The translations under genes and the position numbers were made by a program. DNA of 64,000 nucleotides from Grammothele lineata (Eukaryota > Basidiomycota > Agaricomycetes > Polyporales > Polyporaceae), in contig NDFF03000401.1 in the NCBI GenBank assembly GCA_002150815.3, forward strand, positions 83,484 to 147,483, in the 5' to 3' direction. A model generated the notes under the pieces. The model made no database searches. It was not told the origin of the DNA and saw only the letters and a program-made list of their open reading frames with translations. This document shows positions 1-11,651 of this stretch, piece by piece. Within the stretch, counting starts at the first letter, position 1. The number at the start of each line of letters is the position of its first letter.

Positions 1-112
1 CACAGTCTTCTTCGACAAGCTGTCTCTCTTCAGAATTCCTATCGTCCCTCGTGCTATTCGTAGCTCGCACACGTTCTCCAGCAGACACTTCTCTACCACT
101 CCAACTCTAGCC

Positions 113-1021
113 ATGAAGCTGATCCCTCGTCGCAGCAACGAACGTGGTCATGCTGACCACGGCTGGCTCAAGACCTTCCACACATTTAGCTTTGCGAAGT
201 AAGTGGCAGTATGTAGTTGCTTCATCGGAGATACATGCTCATACGGTCATATTAAGCTATTATGATCCTAGCCATGACCACTTTGGCTGCCTCCGCGTCA
301 TCAACGAAGACCGCGTCGCGCCTAAGACCGGCTTTGGGACGCATGCTCATCGCGAGTTTGAAATCTTCTCGTATATCGTGGGCGGCGAGCTGGAGCAGTA
401 CGTTTGGGGGTTAGGAGGATGGAGAGTTCACGCTGACGTCGTATACTGCCCAGCCGCGATTCAATGGGCAACGTCGAAGTCATGAAGCGCGGCGACTTGC
501 AGATGACTTCTGCGGGAACCGGTATCCGCCATAGCGAATACCAACACGGCGACAAGCCAGTCCACTTCCTCCAAATATGGAGTGTACCGTCCACGAAGGG
601 TCTCTCTCCCAAGTACTTCACTCGCCACTTTTCACACAAGGAGAAGGAAAACCGTTGGGCCCACGTCGTTGCCCCGATAGGCGCGGAGAACGTCCTCGAA
701 GAGCGCGAGGCGTCCGGCCCCGCACCTGTTCACTCCCCCTTGAACCTCTACGCGACGCTTCTCTCCACCGGGACCAAGCTCTCGCACGCGTTCCAAGCGC
801 GGGGACCTCAGCGCAAGGGTTATATCCACCTCGTGCAGACATCGGGCTATAACGCGGAGGAGGCTACGGGAGCGATGGTTCGTATCATTGGCGCGGAAGG
901 CGGGCCCGTGGAGTTACGCGAGGGTGATGGAGCGTACATCGCGGCTTCACCCGGCGAAGAACTGACGGTAGAGAACGCTGGCGACAGGGTTGCAGAAGTA
1001 CTCCTCTTCGACATGGAGTAA
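113..1021 (+). CDS. Pirin family protein (two-cupin, Fe-binding)
   Basis: Exons 113-198, 257-397 and 454-1021 give 264 residues ending in TAA. The first exon codes for the pirin start block with DHGW and FHTFSFANYYDP, the second for [13 protein letters not shown] and [10 protein letters not shown], and the splice into exon 3 creates the hallmark HRDSMGN. The histidines of the metal-binding cupin (HAHRE and the following EXYQHG region) are present. Pirins are nuclear or cytosolic cupins acting as transcription cofactors or quercetinase-like dioxygenases; which applies here cannot be read from sequence. ATG 113 is the first ATG available, but the frame upstream is open to the left edge (positions 2-112) and spells a basic, Ser-rich stretch without acidic residues apart from one Asp, so the true start may lie outside the window and add a mitochondrial presequence. 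Confidence 0.93.
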
Positions 1022-1277
1022 CCTAGGACGGAACACTTACTACTAGCCCTCGCCGGACTGACGGTGTAAACATCATTCTACTGTATTGACTCGTTCTGTA
1101 ACCTCCTTAATACCGCTTTCTTGTAGTCGTTTTTATGGCAACTACGTACATATCACGCCATTTTGAAGGATATTCGTTAGCCTCAAGCCAATTGATTTTA
1201 GATCCGGAGAGCTGAATGGTAAATCGAGACTTCGAGCGAAGCTTGCACCTCAGTACGCTGGACTGAGGGAGATTTGA

Positions 1278-1329
1278 ACGCGTCTGTGGCTACCAAATCA
1301 CGTGATAGTAACGCGTTATGTTGACGCGT
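1278..1329. promoter_or_regulatory. Three ACGCGT (MCB) sites plus an E-box upstream of the DNA ligase
   Basis: Perfect ACGCGT hexamers lie at 1278-1283, 1311-1316 and 1324-1329, with a palindromic CACGTG at 1299-1304 between them. ACGCGT is the MluI cell-cycle box bound by MBF, which drives G1/S genes in fungi. The cluster is about 265 bases before the ligase start codon at 1594. Nothing else is seen in the 572-base gap 1022-1593, which also holds the pirin 3' end. Confidence 0.55.
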
Positions 1330-1593
1330 TCGTGACACTCAATGTTACGGCATCGGATCACTTCCGAGGCTTGTGTCCTCCTCGTTCCTCACTTTCGTCA
1401 CGACCCACCACATTCTAGCAAGCCATGTTCCTAAACATTTCCTAACAGTTGCTCGCGGCGGTAAAACCTCGTGTGCCAACTCTACACCCCGCTCCCAGAC
1501 AACCGCAAGGTTTACTTGTGCGACGCTCGAACTTAAACGCACCGGCACCGTCAGCTGTGGTCTCGCGCGAGAAAACTGCTGTCGGAACACACT

Positions 1594-4500
1594 ATGTCTA
1601 GCCCGCCAGGAGATAGCGGTGTTCCGTTCACTTTGTGAGCATTTATTCCCCTTTCTCACACCAGCGACATTAACTGACTACTTATCTGCACACAGCTTTG
1701 TCGAGCTGATCGAAGCTATCGCGAAAGTTAGACCGCATACATCTTCAGAAAAGCAGGCGCGAAGCACCCGTTACGTAGACACGCCAGCGTACAAGACCTT
1801 TAGACGGTGGATCACAACCCTACGTCAACGTTATTCACCGCTACTGCCGAATACCACCGCAATAATATTCCGTTTCTTATTCCCCGAAGAGAATGTGCAG
1901 CGCAAATATGGCCTCCAGGAGACGCGCTTGGCTCAGCATCTCGTCAAGATACTCGGCGTATCGTCTAGACCCGATAGTCGTGGTGAGCGGCTGAAGAAGT
2001 GGAAAGGAGAAGACGCTGTCGGATGTCTGGGAGAAGAGGTCAAGACCGTTATGTCGGACGCTACACATTCTCAAACCTCTACTTCCGTTGTTACCATCGC
2101 ACAGGTCGACACGCTCCTCACGGAACTCGCGGCTAGATGTGCGTTTTCAGCCGCGTCTGTGCATGCCTCGTTCTCTGCGGTCGCACCACGACGCTCTAAG
2201 GAAGCCATTTTGACGACACTGTACACGTCTCTTAACCCGGCTGAGTGTGCGGTGGTCACTCAAATCATTCTCAAGGACCTCCGGCCGCTACTCTATCCTA
2301 TCCCCCGGGATGCCGCTCACTATACCGCGGCGCTATTGCGATACAATAGCAATGCGGTCGCAATGCTAACTAAGGAAGCTGGGATGCACGCATGGGATCC
2401 TTCCGGCCGACTAGCGATGATATACAAGCGCCGTGCGGACTTGGACGAAGCGGCTAGGACGTTCGATAGACTGCGACCTGGTGACACACTGCCCCCGCCC
2501 GAGGTAGGCACGCCGATCCAGGTGCGAGTACCCGCCATGCTCACGTGTATGCAGACACACTCAATGTCGATTCTCGCCCACAGATCCCCAAGTGTGTCAA
2601 AGGACAGGGTACTGCGCATGCCCTTCGTTTGCTGAGCGGCGTCGATAAGATCTGGATGGAAACCAAGTACGATGGGGAAAGGACACAGATTCACGTGTGG
2701 CTGGAGAACGATGGTACATCTCGTATCAAGATATTCAGCAAGAGTGGCAGAGATTCGACGATGGACAGGGCTGGAATTCATTCGTACGTGTGTAGTGTCT
2801 GTTTTCCTTTGTGCGCCGCTGAAAATATTACTAGAGTCATTCGCGATGCTCTGGGTCTGAGTAATGGTGGGACGGCAGCTTTTCGCAAGAATATCGTTGT
2901 TGAAGCGGAGATGGTGGCCTTTTCCGACACGCTCAAACGTATCGATGGTATGCCAATATTTGATCAGGGGACGCGATATACTTACGACCATTTACAGAGT
3001 TCTGGCGTATCAGGAGTTTGATTGCCCATAGCGCCGTCGGCGTCCGTCATGCCAGTCAGTTGCATGTCACACAGGATACCATGTACGTCTTGCATATTCC
3101 GCTTCTCCATTGCCCAGTCGGTCATGATGTTATCACAGGAACTCTCAAGCCTCTATGCTTTCCAATGCCACTGATGGCGGTACCCGTCATCTCGCTCTTG
3201 TCTTCTTCGATATGCTCTTCGTGGACGACACCTCCCTCCTGTCACACCCTTACTCTGACCGTCGTGCAGCGTTGGAGCGTGTGATCGAAGCGACGCCGGG
3301 ATACGCGATGCTCGCCGAACGTATCTGCATCGACCTGACAAAGCCCGACGCGGAAGAGAACTGCAGGAAGTATTTCTCGAATTTGAAGGCATCTCACGAG
3401 GAGGGCGCAATCATCAAGGCTGAGTGTGCGCAGTATGGAGAAAGGCGTTGGCCGTGGGTCAAAGTGGGTAGCTACATTCTACCGTTGCGTACCGAAGAAC
3501 TCACGAAAACATTGTCTAGCTCAAGGCGGACTACATCCCCGGTCACGGGGATGCGGTAGATTTGGTCCTGGTAGCCGCATCATGGGAAAAGGAACGCGCA
3601 AGAGAGTTAAAAGGTAACATTTCACAACGTAGTTGCGTGCGCGTATGCTCATTCTCGGTCATGAAGTCCCGCCCACAGCATTCACCACATTCTACTTTGC
3701 CGCGCTCGCAAATCCAGAGCCCAACAAAGATGTGCGCCTTTTTATTTCCCAATGGACTGATAGAACACAATAATGACTCATGCCGCACAGTCTCGCGGTC
3801 GCCCACACTTCGAGATTTTGTTCACGTCGTCGTACGGTCTTGACAGAGACAAGCTGGAGGAACTGAACTTCCTCATCAAGAGCTCAGCACCTGTCCATGC
3901 AAAGGTGAGTGCAACTCGAGGCCAGAGATCAGTCTCAATCTCATGTACATTTTTCAGGCGGCTTCCTCACTCGTTTATACGTACAACATGCGTCCCGGTC
4001 TCTCTGGCCCTGCAATATTCTTAAGTCAGCCGTTGCTTGGCGAGCTCTTTGGTGCGGGTTTTACGAAATCTAAGGGTAGCAAAGTGCGAAGTATCACTTT
4101 AACCAACTGTTTAATCTATCTAACTGAACAAACCCATCTAGTACTACGAGCTGCGCTTTCCTCGAATCTCGAAAATCTACCGCCATAACGACCGTCCTTG
4201 GAGCGATGGGACGACACTTTCTGAGTTCCAAGCAACCGCTCGCACGGCTATCGGCCGAGACCGTTCTGGCAAGACCGAAGACGACTGGGCCAAAAGTATT
4301 TTTCTCCCAGGGCAACCAACATCTCCGGGTATACGTTCGTCGCCAAAACGTAAGGCAACGGAAGAGCTATGGTTGGAACGGCTTTCATCGGCCGACAAGA
4401 AGGTCAGCAAGAAGGCACGAGTAACAAAAAACACGGAGCTCGGGCGGAAAGCGAATGCCTCGAATGACTCCGAGAATGTGGGACAACCAGCGACTTCCGC

Positions 4501-5332
4501 GGAGGACACCGGTGTGGGTGCGACAACAGATGGGTCCGCGGGGAGGCCGAGAGTTGGGCTATCACTTCTTGGCTCCGTAACAAACTTGGCGGCATTGTCA
4601 ACGGCGGTAACGCCGCAGCTCAACGCCTTGGCTGCCGAGGTCATTTCACCTCCCTCCTCCCCTCTGCAACCCGTTCAACTTTGCGACCAGGAAAACAACA
4701 GGTCGTCCGAGCAGATACCATCTACGCCGAAGCGCTCTCGTTCCCCACGCCCAGAGTTGAGGGCAATGTCTCCTTCAGCTCGTAGCCCGGAGTCACGCAA
4801 ATCAGCTCAGGAGATTCCCCTCAAAACACATCCAGAAGCGGATCGCATTTCTCTCTCGGCCAATTTTCTGGGTGACGATACGGACGTCAAGCCAGAATCC
4901 CAGCCCTCCCCTCGGACGACTCTGCAGCCAACACTTCACCACTATCTGCAAGATGCCGCTGTGTGGCTCGCACGACCGCCAAACTACCTTCGACCGTCTT
5001 GGCGTGCCCCATCTCACGCAGTAATCCCACATGGAAACCATCTGCACTCGCTCGATGCTCTTCTTGTGTCATGCGGCTGGGGCAGCGGGACGCCTTCGTC
5101 TTGGGTGAAGCGCGGCGTGGTCTTCGTTGATGACTCTGAGGACTTGCGTCCGCACAGCGAACACGTACTAAACGAGTTGGCGACTAAGCGGCAACAACTC
5201 TTGCGGGACGGCCATATGAAGACGTGCAAGCCTGTATTCGTGTTCAGCATGAAGCTTCTCGCGTATGACGTGCTGGATAGGAGTGTTAGCCAGGAGGAGC
5301 TGGAGGCCGAAGCCGTCTGTAGGTTTGGCTGA
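1594..5332 (+). CDS. ATP-dependent DNA ligase, Lig4-like fungal family
   Basis: Eleven exons: 1594-1634, 1696-2521, 2584-2783, 2835-2947, 2998-3082, 3139-3463, 3520-3613, 3667-3731, 3791-3904, 3958-4083, 4142-5332; all phases close, giving 1,059 residues. Residues 1-290 resemble the ligase DNA-binding domain. The adenylation domain follows with motif I ETKYDGER (nucleotidyl lysine about K317), motif III in DEFWRIRSL, LVFFDMLFVD, and motif IV HEEGAIIKAE. LKADYIPGHGDAVDLV and the HFEILFTSSYGLD block belong to the OB fold. After about residue 660 comes a 200-residue low-complexity Ser/Pro/Lys tail, then a conserved-looking 110-residue block ending at the stop. I see no clear BRCT pair, so this is probably not LIG4 itself but its fungal paralogue. 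The enzyme would seal nicks in nuclear DNA using ATP. The start at 1594 was preferred over an in-frame earlier start because removing intron 1635-1695, with a CTGAC branch point, gives the family N terminus. Confidence 0.88.
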
Positions 5333-8300
5333 TGCTTTGGGCATCTTATCGTTATTCGTATTACTTGTATTGCCACTCACGTTCTCTGCATATTGAACTA
5401 TTAGGCTGCAGTACTAGGATCAGCCGATCTCAGCACAGTCGAGCATCACTCTCTGCGCGCTTTGGACAGTTCTGAACCCTCGGTTTGGATTAGCACAAAG
5501 CTTGTCGATCATTCTCACGCCCGCATGCGTACCTTGTTACACGCGGGGACTTTCCAGACTTTCAAACCATATGTCAGACAGCGCTGTAGGAGTCAGCATA
5601 CCTGACGCGATCTCCGGGCACGTTGCGAGCATGCACGAGCGACCATCGCGTCAGTCTCAAGACCAAGGTCCAGAACGGGATGCGCCACGGTGCGTCTCCA
5701 GACCTGTCAGAACTGCTTTCCGCTGTAGACAAACTCATGCATACCCCAAACAGTGCTGCGCACTCCTGCCTCCAGTGCTTCCTCGCTCTCAGTAACGGTG
5801 TTTGTCATCATTTGCACTAATGTGCGCTGAATTTAACCCAGGTCGCGGCGCGTGGCCTCAGGTTACGTTGTCCCGCGGTGACGCAGCAACCTAGTGCAGC
5901 CCGCTTATACAAGTGATTCCCATGGTCCCCGTTCCTCGCAGCCGTCCCAAAACCAAATGCAGAACTCACAAGTAATTATAACAGCTCGCGATATTCCTGT
6001 CCAAGGTAACATTGACTTCACCATAACCAGCCAGAGGTTACCCTCGGGCTCGATTCCTCCGCGTGATCGGCTACATAGAGCATTTGAGGTCTCACTTCTA
6101 TAAGCGTCCCTTGTCCGGGCCCGAGAAGTTCTGAGATAGAGCTGCACAGCTTCATGTCGACGGCATGTGGCGTGCGCAGCAGCACTTCCTTGCGGTGCCA
6201 TCTCGCCTGCCCTCATCGTCGCGCGACCACCGGTGTTTGTCAGGCTTCTCGTGTCATTCCGTGTTGCTGATTGGGCCGGCATTTTCAGGTTAGCAATCGT
6301 GTCTCGACTCTCCACCACCAGCTCTGCCTCCTGCGCGGGTGCGTGACTGTACGAGCCTATGCCGATGGTCCCATGGTTCGACTTGTCGCTTCACAGAACA
6401 AGGCCACGTTGCCCAAACAGCGGCGCGCAATGTACTCCAATGACGTTCCTATGTATCCACAAGGAACTGCAGGCCCTGGAAGAAAATCTCCTATGTTTGA
6501 AGAATTTATGTACCTCACTTACAAGCGATCCAACGCCGCCCTATGGCACACCACATGATTTGACCCTGGGTGTTGGGCAATCTGCGAGATGGGCCATGGC
6601 GTGCTTTCGGGTGCTTTCCGGGGACTGCAGGGCCAGACCTCTGCCGACTCAGGGAGGGCCAGACGACAACATGAAAATGTTCGCCATGCGTGCCTTGCAG
6701 GTGAGTCGTCTTCATCTGTCCGGGTGGATGACAACACGTGCACACATGCTCATAGTTCTCAAAGGACGCGTGCAAGGTGCAATGCGAAAGCTAGCTGTTC
6801 CAGTTGGCCATTCTGATGTGCGTGCGGCGGAGATTGCCTTGCATGGACCGCCGCTGGGAGTGTTGCTACTTGTTCTGGTCTGCCGCCGGCACGTTTCGAG
6901 GGGCTTGACCGGGCTAGGCTCAGCAGGGCTCAGCAGTCTGTGTTTCGATTTCAGTGCCCGGAAGTTGTGCATAGCTGGATCAAGAAATCAGGTACGTATT
7001 CCCTCGCTTCGCAACATTAGTCGCGAATGTACCTCCGGGGCTTGACAGATTCTGATACTTTTCTTCTTCGGGAGCACCGGCTTTTTAGTTTGTGGGCTCG
7101 ATTTGCGTTTGACATTGCAATTGATCTTGATACAGGAATGATCAAGGACGTCGCCAATTCGACGATGGCCCCTCCGCCTACAGCCGGACCACTTGTGCAC
7201 TAGACAAACCCGGCGGAAGCAATACCAAGACTCAAACGCAGAGCCTTGTCGGCCACGTCGGCCACACACGACGCGGCGCAACCGGAGCGCAATGAGACCT
7301 AGAGCGTCGTATCTTTCTCACCTCACAGGAGCGAGAAGCCGGGTAATCATGGTCGCCATCATCAGCGCGTGCGATGTTGCCATCGGCTTCAGCAGCGGAG
7401 GCCTGGAATATGTTTGTCCCTTCTGTAGTCCTCCGCGAGAAGCGGGGCGCGGAGGCACGACGGCCCGGCTCGAGGAGCCGCATTAACCTCGGACTGCGGG
7501 TGCGGACCGTGTTTCCCCAACTCGGCAAGCTTCGAGCCCCAGACCGCCCGATGCGAACTCGCCAGACGAGCGCGCGGCGGACAAACGGCCGACAAACCCG
7601 TCGTTATCTCCTTCCAGAACAAAAGAGTCGCGGTGCGTGCTCTTTCCGAACACGCCGCCCATGGGGTTGCGCTCACAAATCTGGTGACAGATGCAAGGGA
7701 CGTTGCCTCCTTCTCTGTCAGGCAAGAGTTCAACTTTCGCTGGCAAGAGGACTTGGCAAACCTGGAAGGCCACATCAGGCCCGAAGTCTTATGGCCTCCT
7801 CTAGCGTTATCTGTTGTGCTCATATGACAGGCCGTGCGTACACGAATCAGGACTCCGCTGCGATGGCGAGCCCGACAACGACTGCACCAGTGACGACTAC
7901 AACCACCGAGTCCCGGATGCGTGCTTATGTGGCAGACATGTGCTATATTTTCTGGCCGAAGACACAGGAATAGCAGATCACTGGTACCAGCACAAGCGCG
8001 CCGCTAGTACCGCTATGCGCAATTGTTTCCGAGACCTGAGAGCTCCGAAGGTGATGCGTCTGCGATGTCTCTGGGAAAGGGAACACACGATCCTCGGCCC
8101 TGCTCCGATGCTTTGCTCAGCAGGAGGTGCGTGCCCTGGCACGAAGTTCATAACCTTCGAGATCTCTAACGTATCCCCGGGAGCTAGCCCGAGTCGGCGG
8201 AATTCTGGTCTTCTGGTGTCTCCGGGAAGCGTCGCGCGTATGCGGTCCGGAGGGATGCACGAATGTCGACGCCGCCACAAAGGCGGCGCGCGTCGATCAA

Positions 8301-11300
8301 GGGATGCACGCAGAGCGGCGAAAAGACCACGGTGTCCCCAGCACTTGGCACCGTCCTTACACCGATGGGTATGCGCCCTGCCTAGCCAACGTTCGAACCA
8401 TGTTCGAAGCTGTCCCGACCGCCTTCCCCGCACGCGTACCTCAGCCCCTGTCAGACGAACCTCAGCCTCATCGCGCAATAAACCTTCCCAAGCTACAGTG
8501 AAACACCACCGTGTTTATCCGCGCAAGTCCCGACGTTTCTGAAGCACGGCCCCTCGTGCGACCAGCACGACCCAGACACAAAAGCTCGTTGGAGCGCAGA
8601 GTACGGCAGAGGCAATGCACCGTGTACTCAACGTTGGAGTTGGTGCAACGCCCTTGCCCAGATCCTCCGGCCCTACGCACTCACGATGCCCGGACGCGCC
8701 ACGCGCCGGGGCGCACACCTGAGCAGCGTTCGTACCCCGCATGACGTCCGCCTTCTCCCGTCTCGAGAGCATGATGGACGCCAGGCAAGCGCGGCGCGGG
8801 GAAGGCGCACTTGGCGTTCTTGTGCGAGGCGAGCTCTGCGCATGTGCGGGGCCAGGCGGCGCGGCGTGGGAGGTGGGCGTTCCAGAAGCGCGCCCGAGCG
8901 GGGGCGCGTGCCGGGTTAGGCCAGGCAGGGAATAAGCCTGGGACGAGCGCGTTTGGGAAGGCGCGGGGCGTATCCGCGCGGACGTCATCGCGATGGGCTA
9001 GTCCGCTCGTACGATTTAGTGCGCGCGGGGGAGGCGGGGATGTCTGTGGGAGCGTGGGAGGCGGTGAGAGGGCGCGCCGGCGACGGTCGGTCGCGATGCG
9101 CACCAGCCCGGGGCGCGACAGGACCCGCATGGTCTGGAGAGCGTCATGACGCGCGGTTTCGAGTGCGCGCGCGAGGCGGGCGCATTGCGTGCTCGAGCGC
9201 ATGGGCATATGCCGCGACTGTCGCACAGTACCTGCTCTGAGGATACGCAAAGACAGAAGATCATGCGAATGGAACTTGTCTGCGGCAGAGAGCGAGCACC
9301 AATGTCGAGGACTCGGGTGCCGTGGCGACCCTAAGGCGCCACTTGAACAGGGGTAGAAACGGGTGCTACCAGGGGTGCGGGGCAACACTCCGAGTCCGGG
9401 GTGCAGGAGCGGAGTGCTTGGGAATCGACGCGCGGCGGTAGAGAAAGGCAGCGTGATAGGAATCTAGGGCTCCGGGGTATAGTACGAGTAAGTAAGTACG
9501 CTGGCATCGATCTTCGCCAACTCGGGCGTGCGGACCCGGAAAACGATCATCTCCGCACGCATTCGTTAGAGCACTAGCATATGAAAGACTAGGGACTGTG
9601 AGCGTTGGGACCGTAGCATTCGCACCCCGTGTGGTGCGCGGTCTTCGCGCTGCCCGAGGGCCGATGCACAATGCTCGCGCGTGTGAGCGTGGCCGTGTCC
9701 GGAAGCTGAAGCAGGTGGTGATCACGTCTGGGCCATTTGCGGCAGCGACGACATGCAGGCTGACCGCAGAGCGCCAAGATAGGATCGCAGTGGACGAGCA
9801 CCGTCCTCGTTGGCGAGAAGGCCTTCCATCACGGCCGACCCAGGTGGCTGGATGCGGATGGCATGAGATATTTTTCGCGCGCGTGGCCGCACATGGCTTG
9901 CCCGAGGGCGATGCGTATAGCGGGTGTGAGCATGCGGGGGAACCTGGGGAGAGCGTCCTGGAAATGTCGAGGAATTGTCGGCCAAACTCGAGAGCGGAGG
10001 TGCGGGGAACAGGACGGGAGAGGGACCCTGCAGGGAGTGCCATCAACAAAAGGCATTGCGTGTGAACGATGGACCGAGGGCGTTTGCGTGAGAGCGCCGC
10101 ACACGAACTTGCGGTTTGAGTTGTGTCTTGCCCCAAATGTGCAAGAGCAAGCTTCAGTGAAGAACACGAAAAGTTGCGAACCTGGGAACATGTTGTAACA
10201 GTGCGTCCGGGTGATAAATGGATGGATGGATGGCATTACGGTTCAGAGAGGCCTTGCAAGAAGGTTGAACTGGATGTCTGCGTCCTACTTAGCCCCGTCT
10301 TGTGGACATCCTGTGAAACAGAGATCGGAGCAGCAGGTGATTGTGGCTTTGTGCGCCATGTTGATCACCACGATCATTGTTATTCAATGAGCATAAGGTT
10401 GTATGAACTGGCCAAGTCCCTTCTGGAAGCTGTGGAGACACCAGAGCACTCTCGCGATCATCGAATGCGTAGCAGCCTGGCGTGTGTCGCGGACGTTTGC
10501 CTGAGATCCGGGATAGGAGGAAAGGTGCTAGATTAGCTACCGATAAATGGACGTGGACTTCCTGCACCATGGCCCACAAGCACAGCAAGCCTGGTGGCAC
10601 CCGAACGGAATGTCCGACATGGTTCATCACCTCGACGGTGATTGCACTGGCGAGCGGTGGCGCCGACCGCCGGGACACGTCCCACGTCGCCCACACGATG
10701 GACTCGGGTCGCCCTGTCGCATGGAAGCAATGAGCGGAATCCCACGTCCGACGCTGGTGATGCAATGGGGGAAGAGTATGAACGCACCACGATGGCCGTC
10801 GCTAACAGCACATCAAAGATAGTTGGCCTTCTGAGCCCCTTGTGCCAGGTGCCTCACGTCCGGCAAGGCGAGACGATGAGAGAGTTGGTAAATTTTATCT
10901 CGGAGCGACCGGTCGAAAGAAGGTCGATGGCGAAGGCCGAAGCGTTAACGTTTCATACCACTCGGTCGAGCAGCAACCGAGGTCCCAGCATCGGGTGGAG
11001 CAGAATTATTCGCGAGCGGACGCTTCTGCGCGGTTCCAACAGGGCTTGTGCTCGTCCTGGACGTGATCAGACGCGAGCTGGATGGCAGTCGGTGAGAACG
11101 CGCGCGGTTGGGTCTCGTTTAGCATACGGGGCCTTCCCACGAGCGCACAAGTTTAGCATCCACAACGTCGCCAGGCTGCATATCGCGGCCAGAACGCGCA
11201 ACCGGCATGCTGCTCGCCATTCTTGTCGCGTGCGCGCCCAAGCGAGTTCCCAGTCTGCGCATCGTCAAACTGTCTCGGGCGGTCGGGCGAAGGCAGCTGC

Positions 11301-11651
11301 TGCTGGCACATGCTGCCTTCCGTGAATCCATCCGCCGTATGTGCTCCTCGTGATCGTCGGCGGCGAAACGGCAACTGGCCGGTAGGGCGGCCCACCCGCC
11401 GTGTTGTGTCGTATGTGAACTGCCGCCGTGTGCGAGTACAGCGGTACGAGCGATGGCGAGTGTGTCGTCGACGGCGTCGAGCTCAGTGAGGGCGGCGAGG
11501 CGCGCTCGAAATGCGACACAGGCTTTCATAGAACGCGCGGATAGCAGCTTACGTAAGCTCACCGTCGCCGCATCTTGTCGTTGAGTTGGACGGCGTCGCT
11601 GGCATTCAGCACCTCTCCGACACCCAAAACCTCCCCTCATCGTCGCACACG
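5333..11651. other. 6.3-kb stretch without a supportable gene
   Basis: No frame on either strand matches a family I know, and the longer open frames are Arg/Pro/Ser-rich in the way GC-rich non-coding DNA gives. Short stretches at 5623-5820 and 6440-6710 on the plus strand have a more protein-like composition, and 6359-6700 ends in a good GTGAGT donor. They cannot be joined into a gene by eye, so they may be remnants. A GGAT microsatellite lies at about 10218-10234. Confidence 0.5.
8266..8296. repeat. Interrupted inverted repeat
   Basis: Seven bases at 8270-8276 pair with 8282-8288 around a five-base loop, and TCGA at 8266-8269 pairs with 8293-8296 past a four-base bulge. It lies in DNA with no gene, so no function is assigned. 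Confidence 0.4.

Noticed and set aside
9366..10136. 256-codon minus-strand frame
   Set aside because: No recognisable domain; Arg/Ser/Pro bias typical of a chance frame.
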